Notes under the pieces: model-generated
What the model saw: the letters and a program-made list of their open reading frames with translations, nothing else
What the model was told of the DNA's origin: nothing
Databases searched by the model: none
Shown: positions 1 through 7,179 of the stretch, in pieces
How positions within the stretch are numbered: position 1 is the stretch's first letter
How the letters are laid out: the number at the start of each line of letters is the position of its first letter
Assembly (NCBI GenBank): GCA_031398745.1
Contig: JANNNX010000009.1
Location: forward strand, 4,507-68,506
Direction of reading: 5' to 3'
Origin: JANNNX01 sp031398745
Lineage (GTDB): Bacteria; Actinomycetota; Acidimicrobiia; Acidimicrobiales; CADCSY01
DNA length: 64,000 nt
Translations under genes and position numbers: made by a program

Positions 1-767
1 GGGCGCTGCGGGAGGGGGTCGACAAGAGCGGTCTACCGGCCGACTGCGTCCAGCTGGTGGAGGACACGTCTCGGGAGTCGGCGGTCGAGTTCATGCAGCT
101 GCGCGACTCGATCGACTTGCTCGTGCCCCGGGGCGGCCCGTCCCTGATCGCGGCGGTGCTCGAGCACGCCCGCGTCCCCTATGTGATCGACGGCGACGGC
201 AACTGCCACGTCTACGTCGACGCGGCCGCCGATCTCGATATGGCCGAGGCCATCGTGGTCAATGCCAAGACCCAGCGACCGTCGGTCTGCAACGCGGCCG
301 AGTCGCTGGTCGTCCATGCCGCGGTGGCGGCCGAGATCCTGCCCCGGGTGGCGGCGGCCATGCCCGAGGTCGAGCTGGTGGGCGACGAGCGGGCCCGGGC
401 CATCGTGCCCACCATGGGCCCGGCCACCGACGACGACTTCGCCACCGAGTTCCTCGACCTGAAGATGAGCGTGGCTGTGGTCGACTCGCTCGACGATGCC
501 ATCGCCCACGTCCAGCGTTACAGCTCGGGCCACTCCGAGGCCATCGTCACCGGCGACCTGCGAGCGGCCACCCGGTTCACGGCCGAGGTCGACGCGGCCG
601 CGGTGCTGGTCAACGCCTCGACCCGTTGGGTCGATGGCGGTCGCTTCGGGTTCGGAGCCGAGATCGGCATCTCCACCCAGAAGCTCCACGCCCGAGGACC
701 GATGGGCCTGGCCGAGCTGACCACCACCAAGTACGTCGTGCGAGGCGACGGGCACCTGGTGACATAG
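1..767 (+). CDS. proA: Glutamate-5-semialdehyde dehydrogenase (gamma-glutamyl phosphate reductase), C-terminal part
   Basis: ProA reduces gamma-glutamyl phosphate to glutamate-5-semialdehyde with NADPH in cytoplasmic proline synthesis. The gene enters from the left edge and is read from base 3, giving about 254 residues of a family usually about 415-430 long. Visible family features are the catalytic cysteine in RPSVCNAAES, the FGAEIGISTQKLHARGPMGL block near the end, and the closing TTTKYVV. No start codon is present, so the gene is incomplete at the window edge, not broken. Its proB partner would lie upstream, outside the window. Confidence 0.95.
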   Translation, partial: ALREGVDKSGLPADCVQLVEDTSRESAVEFMQLRDSIDLLVPRGGPSLIAAVLEHARVPYVIDGDGNCHVYVDAAADLDMAEAIVVNAKTQRPSVCNAAESLVVHAAVAAEILPRVAAAMPEVELVGDERARAIVPTMGPATDDDFATEFLDLKMSVAVVDSLDDAIAHVQRYSSGHSEAIVTGDLRAATRFTAEVDAAAVLVNASTRWVDGGRFGFGAEIGISTQKLHARGPMGLAELTTTKYVVRGDGHLVT

Positions 768-776
768 CAGATACGC

Positions 777-782
777 TATAGT
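777..782 (+). promoter_or_regulatory. -10 hexamer TATAGT of a probable leaderless promoter
   Basis: TATAGT ends 7 bases before the ATG at 790 and no Shine-Dalgarno sequence intervenes, so transcription would start at or next to the start codon. No clear -35 box is seen. The same spacing recurs before many genes in this window. Confidence 0.6.
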
Positions 783-789
783 TGAGCCC

Positions 790-1134
790 ATGACCGGTGG
801 GGCCCTGGTGCGAGAGGCCAGGCTGCGGGCCGGGCTGACCCAGGCGGCGCTGGCGGCTCGCGTCGGGACCACCCAGTCGGCGGTGGCCCGGGTCGAGGGC
901 GGCGGAACGTCTCCCGCCTACGAGCAGATCGAGCGCCTGGTCGCCGCCTGTGGCCTCGAGCTCTACCCCCGGTTGGTGGCCGCCAGCGACGACGGAGCCT
1001 GGGCGTCGGTTCGGGCCAACCTGGCCCTCACCGTCACGGAGCGAGTGGCGCAGCTGGTCGACGCCGTCGACTTCGTCCAGTCCGGTCGCCGGGCGCTGGC
1101 CGACCGCCGCCCGCCACCGGCCGCCGGTGGCTGA
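790..1134 (+). CDS. XRE-family HTH regulator, probable antitoxin
   Basis: A 114-residue protein whose first 65 residues form a Cro/C1-type helix-turn-helix (VREARLRAGLTQAALAARV, then GTTQSAVARVEGG). The rest is helical and ends in a proline-rich tail. It precedes a nucleotidyltransferase gene and overlaps it by 8 bases. HTH plus nucleotidyltransferase is the usual layout of AbiE-like toxin-antitoxin pairs, where the DNA-binding protein represses the operon. Antitoxin function is inferred from this arrangement only; it could be a simple regulator. Confidence 0.75.
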   Translation: MTGGALVREARLRAGLTQAALAARVGTTQSAVARVEGGGTSPAYEQIERLVAACGLELYPRLVAASDDGAWASVRANLALTVTERVAQLVDAVDFVQSGRRALADRRPPPAAGG

Positions 1135-1618
1135 GCGCCGGTTCCGGCCGGTGGAGATCCTCCGGGTGCTCGACCGCCACCAGGTCCGCTACGTCCTCAT
1201 CGGCGGGATGGCGGCCACCATCTACGGCTCCAACCTGGTCACCACCGACATCGACATCACCCCGGCCAACGACCTCGACAACCTCGGGCGTCTGTCCACC
1301 GCGCTCGACGAGCTCGGCGCCCGGATCCGGACCGACGCCGAGGCCGACGGGCTTCGGTTCGACCACGACGCCACCTCCCTGGCGGCCAATGCCACCTGGA
1401 ACCTGGTCACCGACGTGGGCGACCTCGATCTGGCCCTGGCCCCCTCGGGGACCCAGGGCTACGCCGATCTGCGACGGGACGCGGTGACCATCGAGATCGA
1501 TGGGGTGCCGGTCTCGGTGGCGGCGCTGGCCGACGTCATCCGCTCGAAGGAAGCCGCCGGCCGCCCGAAGGACCAGCTGGCACTGCCGATCCTGCGGCGC
1601 CTCCTCGACCAGAGCTGA
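1127..1618 (+). CDS. Nucleotidyltransferase-fold protein, probable toxin partner
   Basis: About 163 residues from a GTG at 1127 that overlaps the end of the XRE gene by 8 bases. The core shows the nucleotidyltransferase signature GG(M)AATIYGS followed by TTDIDITP, where the two Asp residues would bind metal, and a later strand with VGDLDLAL that supplies a possible third acidic residue. It resembles the AbiEii/DUF6036-type nucleotidyltransferases encoded beside HTH antitoxins, which modify RNA or protein by nucleotide transfer. The reading frame is also open upstream to 950, but that part overlaps the XRE gene and is not conserved-looking. Function is inferred. Confidence 0.75.
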   Translation: MAERRFRPVEILRVLDRHQVRYVLIGGMAATIYGSNLVTTDIDITPANDLDNLGRLSTALDELGARIRTDAEADGLRFDHDATSLAANATWNLVTDVGDLDLALAPSGTQGYADLRRDAVTIEIDGVPVSVAALADVIRSKEAAGRPKDQLALPILRRLLDQS

Positions 1619-1631
1619 CCGGCGTGGCCGG

Positions 1632-1637
1632 TAGCGT
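1632..1637 (+). promoter_or_regulatory. -10 hexamer TAGCGT, probable leaderless promoter
   Basis: TAGCGT lies 7 bases before the ATG at 1645. It supports 1645 over the upstream GTG at 1624 as the start of the MoxR gene. Confidence 0.5.
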
Positions 1638-1644
1638 CGGCTCG

Positions 1645-2541
1645 ATGCCTCCCCGCTTCGAATCGATCCCGGCGGCCGGCGATGCCCTGGCCAGCGTCGG
1701 CTACATCGCCGATCCCGGCATCGCCAGCGTGGTCTACCTGGCCGACCGCCTGGGCAAGCCGGTGCTGGTCGAGGGCCCCGCGGGCACCGGCAAGACCCAG
1801 CTGGCCAAGTCGGTGGCCGAGGCCGTCGGCGCCCGGCTCATCCGTCTCCAGTGCTACGAGGGGCTGGACGAGGCCAAGGCCCTCTACGAGTGGAACTACA
1901 AGAAGCAGCTGCTGCGCATCCAGGCCGAGCGCCAGACCGCCCCGGGCGACGGCACCGGCGGTACCGCCTGGTCCGACATCGAGGACGACCTGTTCTCCGA
2001 GGAGTTCCTGCTCCCTCGACCGCTGTTGGAGGCCATTCGAGCGGTCGATCCGGTGGTGCTGCTGATCGACGAGGTCGACCGGGTCGAGGTCGAGACAGAG
2101 GCTCTGCTGCTCGAGATCCTGTCCGACTACCAGGTGTCGATCCCCGAGCTGGGAACGGTCGTGGCCACCCAGGTGCCGCTCGTCTTCCTCACCTCGAACA
2201 ACACCCGTGACCTGTCCGAGGCGCTCAAGCGGCGGTGCCTGTTCCTCCACGTCGACTACCCCGATCTCGAGCGGGAGAAGGCGATCGTGGCAGCCAAGGT
2301 CGAGGGCATCACCGACGAGCTCATCGACCAGGTGGCCCGCATCGTCCGCACCATCCGCCAGCTCGACCTGCGCAAGCCGCCGTCGGTGTCCGAGACCATC
2401 GACTGGGCTCGCACCCTGGTCCTGCTGGGCATCGGCTCGGTCGACGCCCAGACCACGACCGAGACGCTCAACCTCCTGCTCAAGTACCAGTCCGACATCG
2501 ACAAGGCCACCCGGGAGCTGGCCTCGTCGAGGTCGAGCTGA
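1645..2541 (+). CDS. MoxR-family AAA+ ATPase
   Basis: A 298-residue cytoplasmic ATPase of the MoxR/CoxD type, which acts as a chaperone that matures or inserts cofactors into partner enzymes together with a VWA protein. The Walker A motif GPAGTGKT is at about residues 44-51, the Walker B motif LLIDEVDR at about 145, then a sensor-1 region (FLTSNNTRDLSEALKRR) and the helical lid. The start ATG at 1645 follows a TANNNT hexamer at 7 bases; a GTG at 1624 would add seven residues. The VWA gene follows 28 bases after its stop and is almost certainly co-transcribed. The substrate enzyme is not encoded in the window. Confidence 0.9.
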   Translation: MPPRFESIPAAGDALASVGYIADPGIASVVYLADRLGKPVLVEGPAGTGKTQLAKSVAEAVGARLIRLQCYEGLDEAKALYEWNYKKQLLRIQAERQTAPGDGTGGTAWSDIEDDLFSEEFLLPRPLLEAIRAVDPVVLLIDEVDRVEVETEALLLEILSDYQVSIPELGTVVATQVPLVFLTSNNTRDLSEALKRRCLFLHVDYPDLEREKAIVAAKVEGITDELIDQVARIVRTIRQLDLRKPPSVSETIDWARTLVLLGIGSVDAQTTTETLNLLLKYQSDIDKATRELASSRSS

Positions 2542-2569
2542 CCGGCCGCCGGGCCCCTCGGCGCGTCCC

Positions 2570-4010
2570 GTGCTCGACGTCCTCACCGACTTCGTGGTGG
2601 CCTTGCGGCGCTCGGGGCTGCCGGTCTCGCTGACCGAGCACCTCGACGCGGCCCAGGCCGTGAGCCAGGTGCCGCTCGAAGACCGGGCCGCCCTGAAGGC
2701 GACGCTGTCGGCCACGCTGGTCAAGCAGGCCAGTCACCTCCCGGCCTTCGACACCACCTTCGAGGTCTACTTCGCACTGCGCGGGGGTCGTCACGAGCCG
2801 GGCGGTGCCGAGGCATTCGGTGACCCGCTCGACCTCGAGCTCGACCTCGACCTGCGCCCGCCGGGAGACGAGGGGCCTGACGGCGGTCGCTTGGCGGGTG
2901 AGGGCATCGACGACGCCGACGCCTTCACCCGGGCGCTGCTGGCCGCTCTGCTGGCCGGCGACGACGAGCTGCTGGCCCGCCTGGCCGACATGGCCGTCGG
3001 CCGCTTCGCCGGGATCGAGCCCGGTCGACCGGTCGGGGGCAGCTACTACCTGTTCCGGGTGCTGCGCCACCTCGAGCTCGACGGGGTGGTGGAGCGGCTG
3101 ATGGCCGCGGCGCGGGGCCAGGCCGAGCAGTGGAGCGAGCTCGACGAGCGACTGGCCCGCGACGAGGCCCAACTGCGGGTCCAACGCCTCCGCCGCGAGA
3201 TCGAGGCCGAGATCCGCCGCCGGCTGGTGGCCGACCGCGGCGCCGACGCCATGGCCCGGACCCTGCGCCAGCCGCTGCCCGAGGACGTCGACTTCATGCA
3301 CGCCGGGCCGGCCGAGATGGCCGAGCTCCGAAAGGCGCTCGGACCGCTGACCCGCAAGCTGGCAGCCCGGATGGCCGAGCGCCGGCGCCACCGGCGCCGA
3401 GGCCAGCTCGACTTCCGCTCGACCATCCGCCACTCGCTCTCCACCGGCGGGGTGCCGGCCGATCCCCGGTTCCGCCACACTCGGCCGGCCAAGCCGGAGA
3501 TCTTCGTGGTGGCCGACGTGTCCGGCTCGGTGGCAGCCTTCGCCCGGTTCACCCTCCAGCTGGTGCACGCCATCTCCGGCCAGTTCTCCAAGGTGCGCTC
3601 GTTCGTCTTCATCGATGGCATCGACGAGGTCACCTGGTGCTTCGAGCAGGCCGACGACCTCGACGAGGCGGTGGGCCTGGTCAACGGGGCCGACGTGGTC
3701 TGGGCCGACGGCCACTCCGACTACGGCCACGCCCTGGAGGGCTTCGCCGACCGGTGGGCCACCGATGTCGGGGCCCGCACCACAGTGCTGGTGCTGGGCG
3801 ACGCCCGCAACAACTACCACGCCTCGGGGGCGGGGGGTGCTGGCCGACGTGCACCGGCGGGCCAAGGGCGTCCACTGGCTCAACCCGGAGCCCCGCAGCT
3901 ACTGGGACACCGGCGATTCGATCATCGGCGAGTACGCCCCCCACACCGACGGCGTCCATGAGTGCCGCAACCTCCGCCAGCTCGAGCGCTTCGTCCGCTC
4001 GCTGGACTGA
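2570..4010 (+). CDS. CoxE-like VWA domain protein, interrupted by a one-base frameshift
   Basis: The partner of the MoxR ATPase. From the GTG at 2570 the protein runs through a helical N-terminal region, an Arg-rich middle and a VWA domain with the MIDAS motif DVSGS (about residue 320) and a threonine/aspartate segment (VLVLGDARNNYHAS). At the G-runs 3826-3830 and 3832-3837 the frame is lost: the original frame continues into nonsense ending at 3961. The conserved tail (GVLADVHRRAKGVHWLNPEP to FVRSLD, stop 4008-4010) is in the next frame. Removing one G restores a 479-residue protein of normal family form. Either a sequencing/assembly error in a homopolymer or a recent mutation. Confidence 0.85.
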
Positions 4011-4038
4011 CGAGGCCCGAGGTCGAGCCGTCCGCGGC

Positions 4039-4914
4039 TCAGATGCCGTGGCGGGCGGCCTCGTCGAACACCCGGAACAGGTTGGGCCGCTGCGCGTCGC
4101 CCCGCAGCAAGCTGCCGGCCCGGTGGACTCGGGCCATCAGTTGGCGGGCGGTGCGACCGGGCCACGGGCGGGGGAGGAGCTCGGGGGGCAGGAACGGATC
4201 GTGCAGGCTGACCTCCGCGAAGCGCATGCCGACGGTCATCATCTGGGCCAGCAGCTCGGCCTCGTCCGGTCGCTCGTGCCGGCTGAGCATCTTCTCGAGG
4301 TCCTCGGGGAGGGCGGCGAAGGCGTCGACGAATCCGTTGTAGCCGCTGGCCAGATCGGCCACCGGCCACAGCGAGGCGGCCAGGCGCCGGGGGTCGCGCT
4401 CGGAGCCGACGACCAGCTCGTCGCTCTCGGCCGCCACCAGGTACTCGCCCACCCCCAGACGGGTGGCCTCCTCGTCGACCAGTGGCAGGAACGGGTGGGT
4501 CGACACGTACAGACCGCTGTGGATGGCGGCCGCCCCCATGCGCAGCAGCCACACCCGCAGGTCGTCGCGCACCGCCCGCTTCGACTCCGGGATGGTGAAG
4601 GCCACCAGCCGCCACCGCCGATCCCAGCCTCGGCCGGCGTCGTCCTGGTTGCGGGCCACCTGACTGCGTCGGAGCTGACGCTCGAGCTCGCTGCGGGCGC
4701 CACTGGTCGAGCGGTACGTGGCCGAGCGGCCGCTCCCGTCGCGGGTCAGCATCCCCTCGGCCACCAACCGGCGCAGGCACGACCGGACCTGCTCGGCGGT
4801 CAGGCCGTAGGCCTCGGCCACGTCGAAGAGCTCGCCCGCGGGCAACGTGCCGTCCTCCCGCACCATCCCGACGACCAGGGCACGGGTCGGGATCGGGCTG
4901 GTCGAATTGGGCAC
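4039..4914 (-). CDS. PaaX-family transcriptional regulator
   Basis: A 291-residue protein from GTG 4914. The N-terminal winged helix (GELFDVAEAYGLTAEQVRSC and a basic LTRDGSGR wing) is followed by the PaaX middle domain (WRLVAFTIPESKRAVRDDLR) and a C-terminal domain with HDPFLPPELLPRPWPG. This is the layout of PaaX, the phenylacetyl-CoA-responsive repressor. The frame is open to 4959, but the first residues there are low-complexity, and a CACACT hexamer (4921-4926) lies 6 bases before GTG 4914. It is divergent from the flavoprotein at 4985, whose expression it may control; that link is inferred. No phenylacetate pathway genes are nearby. Confidence 0.85.
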   Translation of the reverse strand: MPNSTSPIPTRALVVGMVREDGTLPAGELFDVAEAYGLTAEQVRSCLRRLVAEGMLTRDGSGRSATYRSTSGARSELERQLRRSQVARNQDDAGRGWDRRWRLVAFTIPESKRAVRDDLRVWLLRMGAAAIHSGLYVSTHPFLPLVDEEATRLGVGEYLVAAESDELVVGSERDPRRLAASLWPVADLASGYNGFVDAFAALPEDLEKMLSRHERPDEAELLAQMMTVGMRFAEVSLHDPFLPPELLPRPWPGRTARQLMARVHRAGSLLRGDAQRPNLFRVFDEAARHGI

Positions 4915-4984
4915 GGTCGTAGTGTGGCCGACCGGTTGGGGACCGGCAACCTCCGCCACCGCCGGCGCCTGCTCAACTAAGCCG

Positions 4985-6319
4985 ATGACCGAGCGGCTGG
5001 TGGTGATCGGGGGCGACGCCGGAGGGATGGGGGCGGCCGGTCAGGTCCGCCGTCGACGACCGGACATGGAGATCGTGGCGCTGGAGAAGGGCCGATGGAC
5101 GAGCTACTCGGCCTGCGGCATCCCGTACCACGTGGCCGGTGACGTGGCCTCGCTCGAAGACCTGGTGGCCCGCACCCCCCAGGAGTTCCGCCAGCAGCGC
5201 ATCGACATGCGGGTCGGCCATGAAGTCACAGATGTCGATCTCGACACGCGACAGGTTGCGGTCCGCGACCACGAACACCAGCGGACCTACCGGCTGGCCT
5301 TCGACCAGGTCCTGTTCGGCACCGGGGCCCGGCCTCGCCGACCCGACCTGCCCGGCATCGACGCCGATCACATCCACGGGGTCCAGACCCTCGACGACGC
5401 CAGCCGGTTGATGGCCGCCATCGAGCGCCGCCCCCCGCACCACGTGGTGGTCGTTGGCGGCGGCTACATCGGCCTGGAGATGGCCGAGGCGTTCACCAAG
5501 CGCGACGCGCAGGTCACGGTGGTCGAGGCCGGCCGCCAGGTGATGGGCACGCTCGACCCCGAGATGGGGGCGATGGTGGCGGCCGCCATGGTCCGCCACG
5601 GCATCGACGTGCGCACCGGCACCCGGGTCACCGGTTTTGAGGCCGACGTGGTCCACACCGACGCCGGCCCTCTGCCGGCCGACCTGGTGGTGCTGGGCCT
5701 CGGGGTCACGCCCAACGCCGAGCTGGCCGAGGCCGCCGGGCTCGAGCTCGGGGCCGGCGGTGCCATCCGGGTCGACCGTCGCCAGGCGGCCAGCGCCGAG
5801 GGCACCTGGGCTGCGGGCGACTGCGCGGAGTCGTTCCACCGGGTCCTGCGCCGACCCGTGCACATTGCCTTGGGCACGGTGGCCAACAAGCAGTCCCGGG
5901 TGGCCGGTATCAACATCGCCGGCGGCTACGCCGCCTTTCCCGGGGTCCTCGGCACTGCGGTGTCCCGCCTGTGCGACACCGAGGTGGCCCGCACCGGCCT
6001 GACCGAGGCCGAGGCGGTGGCGGCCGGCATCGGCCACGTCGCTGCCACCATCGAGAGCACGACCCGGGCCGGGTACTTCCCGGGCACCAAGCCCCTCACC
6101 GTCAAGGTGGTGTGCGAGCGGGGCACCGGGCGCCTGCTGGGGGCGCAGATCGTGGGTCAGGAGGGGGCGGCCAAGCGCATCGACGTGCTGGCCACCGCCA
6201 TCTGGACCGAACTCAGCGCCGGGGAGCTGATCGACGTCGACCTGTCCTACGCGCCGCCGTTCTCTCCGGTCTGGGATCCGGTGGCGGTCGCCGCCCGAGA
6301 GGTCGCCAAGCTGGTCTGA
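4985..6319 (+). CDS. CoA-disulfide-reductase-like FAD/NAD(P) oxidoreductase
   Basis: A 444-residue pyridine nucleotide-disulfide oxidoreductase. An N-terminal FAD-binding GGDAGGMGAA motif is followed by the single redox cysteine in YSACGIPYHVAGD (about residue 43). That pattern is typical of CoA-disulfide reductase and the related NADH oxidases, not of CXXXXC disulfide reductases. A second dinucleotide motif (VVGGGYIGLEMAE) near residue 155 binds NAD(P)H, and AAGDCAE near 280 closes the FAD site. The C-terminal dimerisation domain is complete. ATG 4985 is chosen because upstream residues in this frame overlap the divergent regulator. Likely role: thiol redox balance; substrate unproven. Confidence 0.85.
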   Translation: MTERLVVIGGDAGGMGAAGQVRRRRPDMEIVALEKGRWTSYSACGIPYHVAGDVASLEDLVARTPQEFRQQRIDMRVGHEVTDVDLDTRQVAVRDHEHQRTYRLAFDQVLFGTGARPRRPDLPGIDADHIHGVQTLDDASRLMAAIERRPPHHVVVVGGGYIGLEMAEAFTKRDAQVTVVEAGRQVMGTLDPEMGAMVAAAMVRHGIDVRTGTRVTGFEADVVHTDAGPLPADLVVLGLGVTPNAELAEAAGLELGAGGAIRVDRRQAASAEGTWAAGDCAESFHRVLRRPVHIALGTVANKQSRVAGINIAGGYAAFPGVLGTAVSRLCDTEVARTGLTEAEAVAAGIGHVAATIESTTRAGYFPGTKPLTVKVVCERGTGRLLGAQIVGQEGAAKRIDVLATAIWTELSAGELIDVDLSYAPPFSPVWDPVAVAAREVAKLV

Positions 6320-6341
6320 CCCGCTCCGGGCCAACCCCCCT

Positions 6342-6390
6342 CGGTTGGGATGCATAGCTCCCGGAATCCGACAGTCATGCATCCCGACCG
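6342..6390. repeat. 14-bp inverted repeat between convergent genes
   Basis: Left arm CGGTTGGGATGCAT (6342-6355) and right arm ATGCATCCCGACCG (6377-6390) pair at 13 of 14 positions across a 21-base spacer. The site lies between two convergent genes, so a bidirectional terminator hairpin is the simplest reading. There is no T-run, and each arm contains the palindrome ATGCAT, so a protein-binding site is also possible. A run of GGGGCCGGCC units follows (about 6390-6425). Confidence 0.6.
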
Positions 6391-6470
6391 GGGCCGGCCG
6401 GGGCCGACCGGGGCCGGCCGGGCCGGACGACGCCAACCGGGCGGTTCATCCCGACCGGGGCGGGTGACCG

Positions 6471-7169
6471 CTACTCGTGCAGGCCGCACTCGGTCTTGTC
6501 GAAGCCGGTCCAGCGACCGGCGCGGGCGTCTTCGCCCTCGGTGACCTTGCGGGTGCAGGGCCAGCAGCCGATCGACGGGTAGCCCTGGCTCAGCAGGGGG
6601 TTGGCGATGAGGTCGTGGTCGGCCACGTACCCCGCCACGTCGGCGTCGCCCCAGGTGGCGATCGGGTTGACCTTGAGCAGTCCCCGCCGGTCGTAGGACA
6701 CGATCGGCGCCGAGGTCCGGGCGGCCGACTCGGTCCGTCGCAGTCCCGACATCCAGGCCGCCTTGGTCGACAGCGCCCGGTTGAGGGGCTCGACCTTACG
6801 CACACCGCAACATCCGTCGGGATCGTCCATCCACCGGTCGTCGAGGTCGACCTCGGGGGTGATGATCCGCAGGTTGAGGTCGTAGCGGGCTCGCACCGCC
6901 TCGGCCGTCTCGAGCGTCTCGGGGAAGTGATAGCCGGTGTCGAGGAACACGACCTCGATGCCCGGGTCGACCTTGACCGCCAGGTCGATGAGGACGGTGT
7001 CCTGCATCGAGGCGGTGAGGCACAGGCGCCCGCCGAAGGTGTCCGACGCCCAGCCGATGATCTTCGACGCCGGGCTCGTCTCGAAGCGGGCGTTGAGCGA
7101 TGCCAGCTCGTCGTCGTCGAAGCGGGGGACGGCCGTGCCGATCGCCACCGGGATGTCGGAGATGGTCAT
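6471..7169 (-). CDS. cysH: Adenylyl-sulfate (APS) reductase, iron-sulfur type
   Basis: A 232-residue cytoplasmic enzyme that reduces activated sulfate to sulfite in assimilatory sulfur metabolism. It has the paired cysteines of the [4Fe-4S] APS-reductase type: CC in DPDGCCGVRKVEPL and CXXC in IGCWPCTRKV, followed by GRWTGFDKTECGLH with the catalytic C-terminal cysteine. These Fe-S cysteines distinguish it from PAPS reductases lacking the cluster. The start at 7169 (MTISDIPVAIG) lies 10 bases after the stop of the sulfite reductase gene, so the two form an operon; the longer open frame to 7319 is inside that gene. Confidence 0.93.
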   Translation of the reverse strand: MTISDIPVAIGTAVPRFDDDELASLNARFETSPASKIIGWASDTFGGRLCLTASMQDTVLIDLAVKVDPGIEVVFLDTGYHFPETLETAEAVRARYDLNLRIITPEVDLDDRWMDDPDGCCGVRKVEPLNRALSTKAAWMSGLRRTESAARTSAPIVSYDRRGLLKVNPIATWGDADVAGYVADHDLIANPLLSQGYPSIGCWPCTRKVTEGEDARAGRWTGFDKTECGLHE

Positions 7170-7179
7170 CGCCGGCCGC

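Noticed and set aside
950..1126. Upstream extension of the nucleotidyltransferase frame
   Set aside because: It overlaps the XRE gene and lacks family similarity; GTG 1127 gives a normal start.
6385..6430. Runs of GGGGCCGGCC units as a possible repeat array
   Set aside because: Short, irregular and of simple composition; likely drift in GC-rich spacer, not a functional array.
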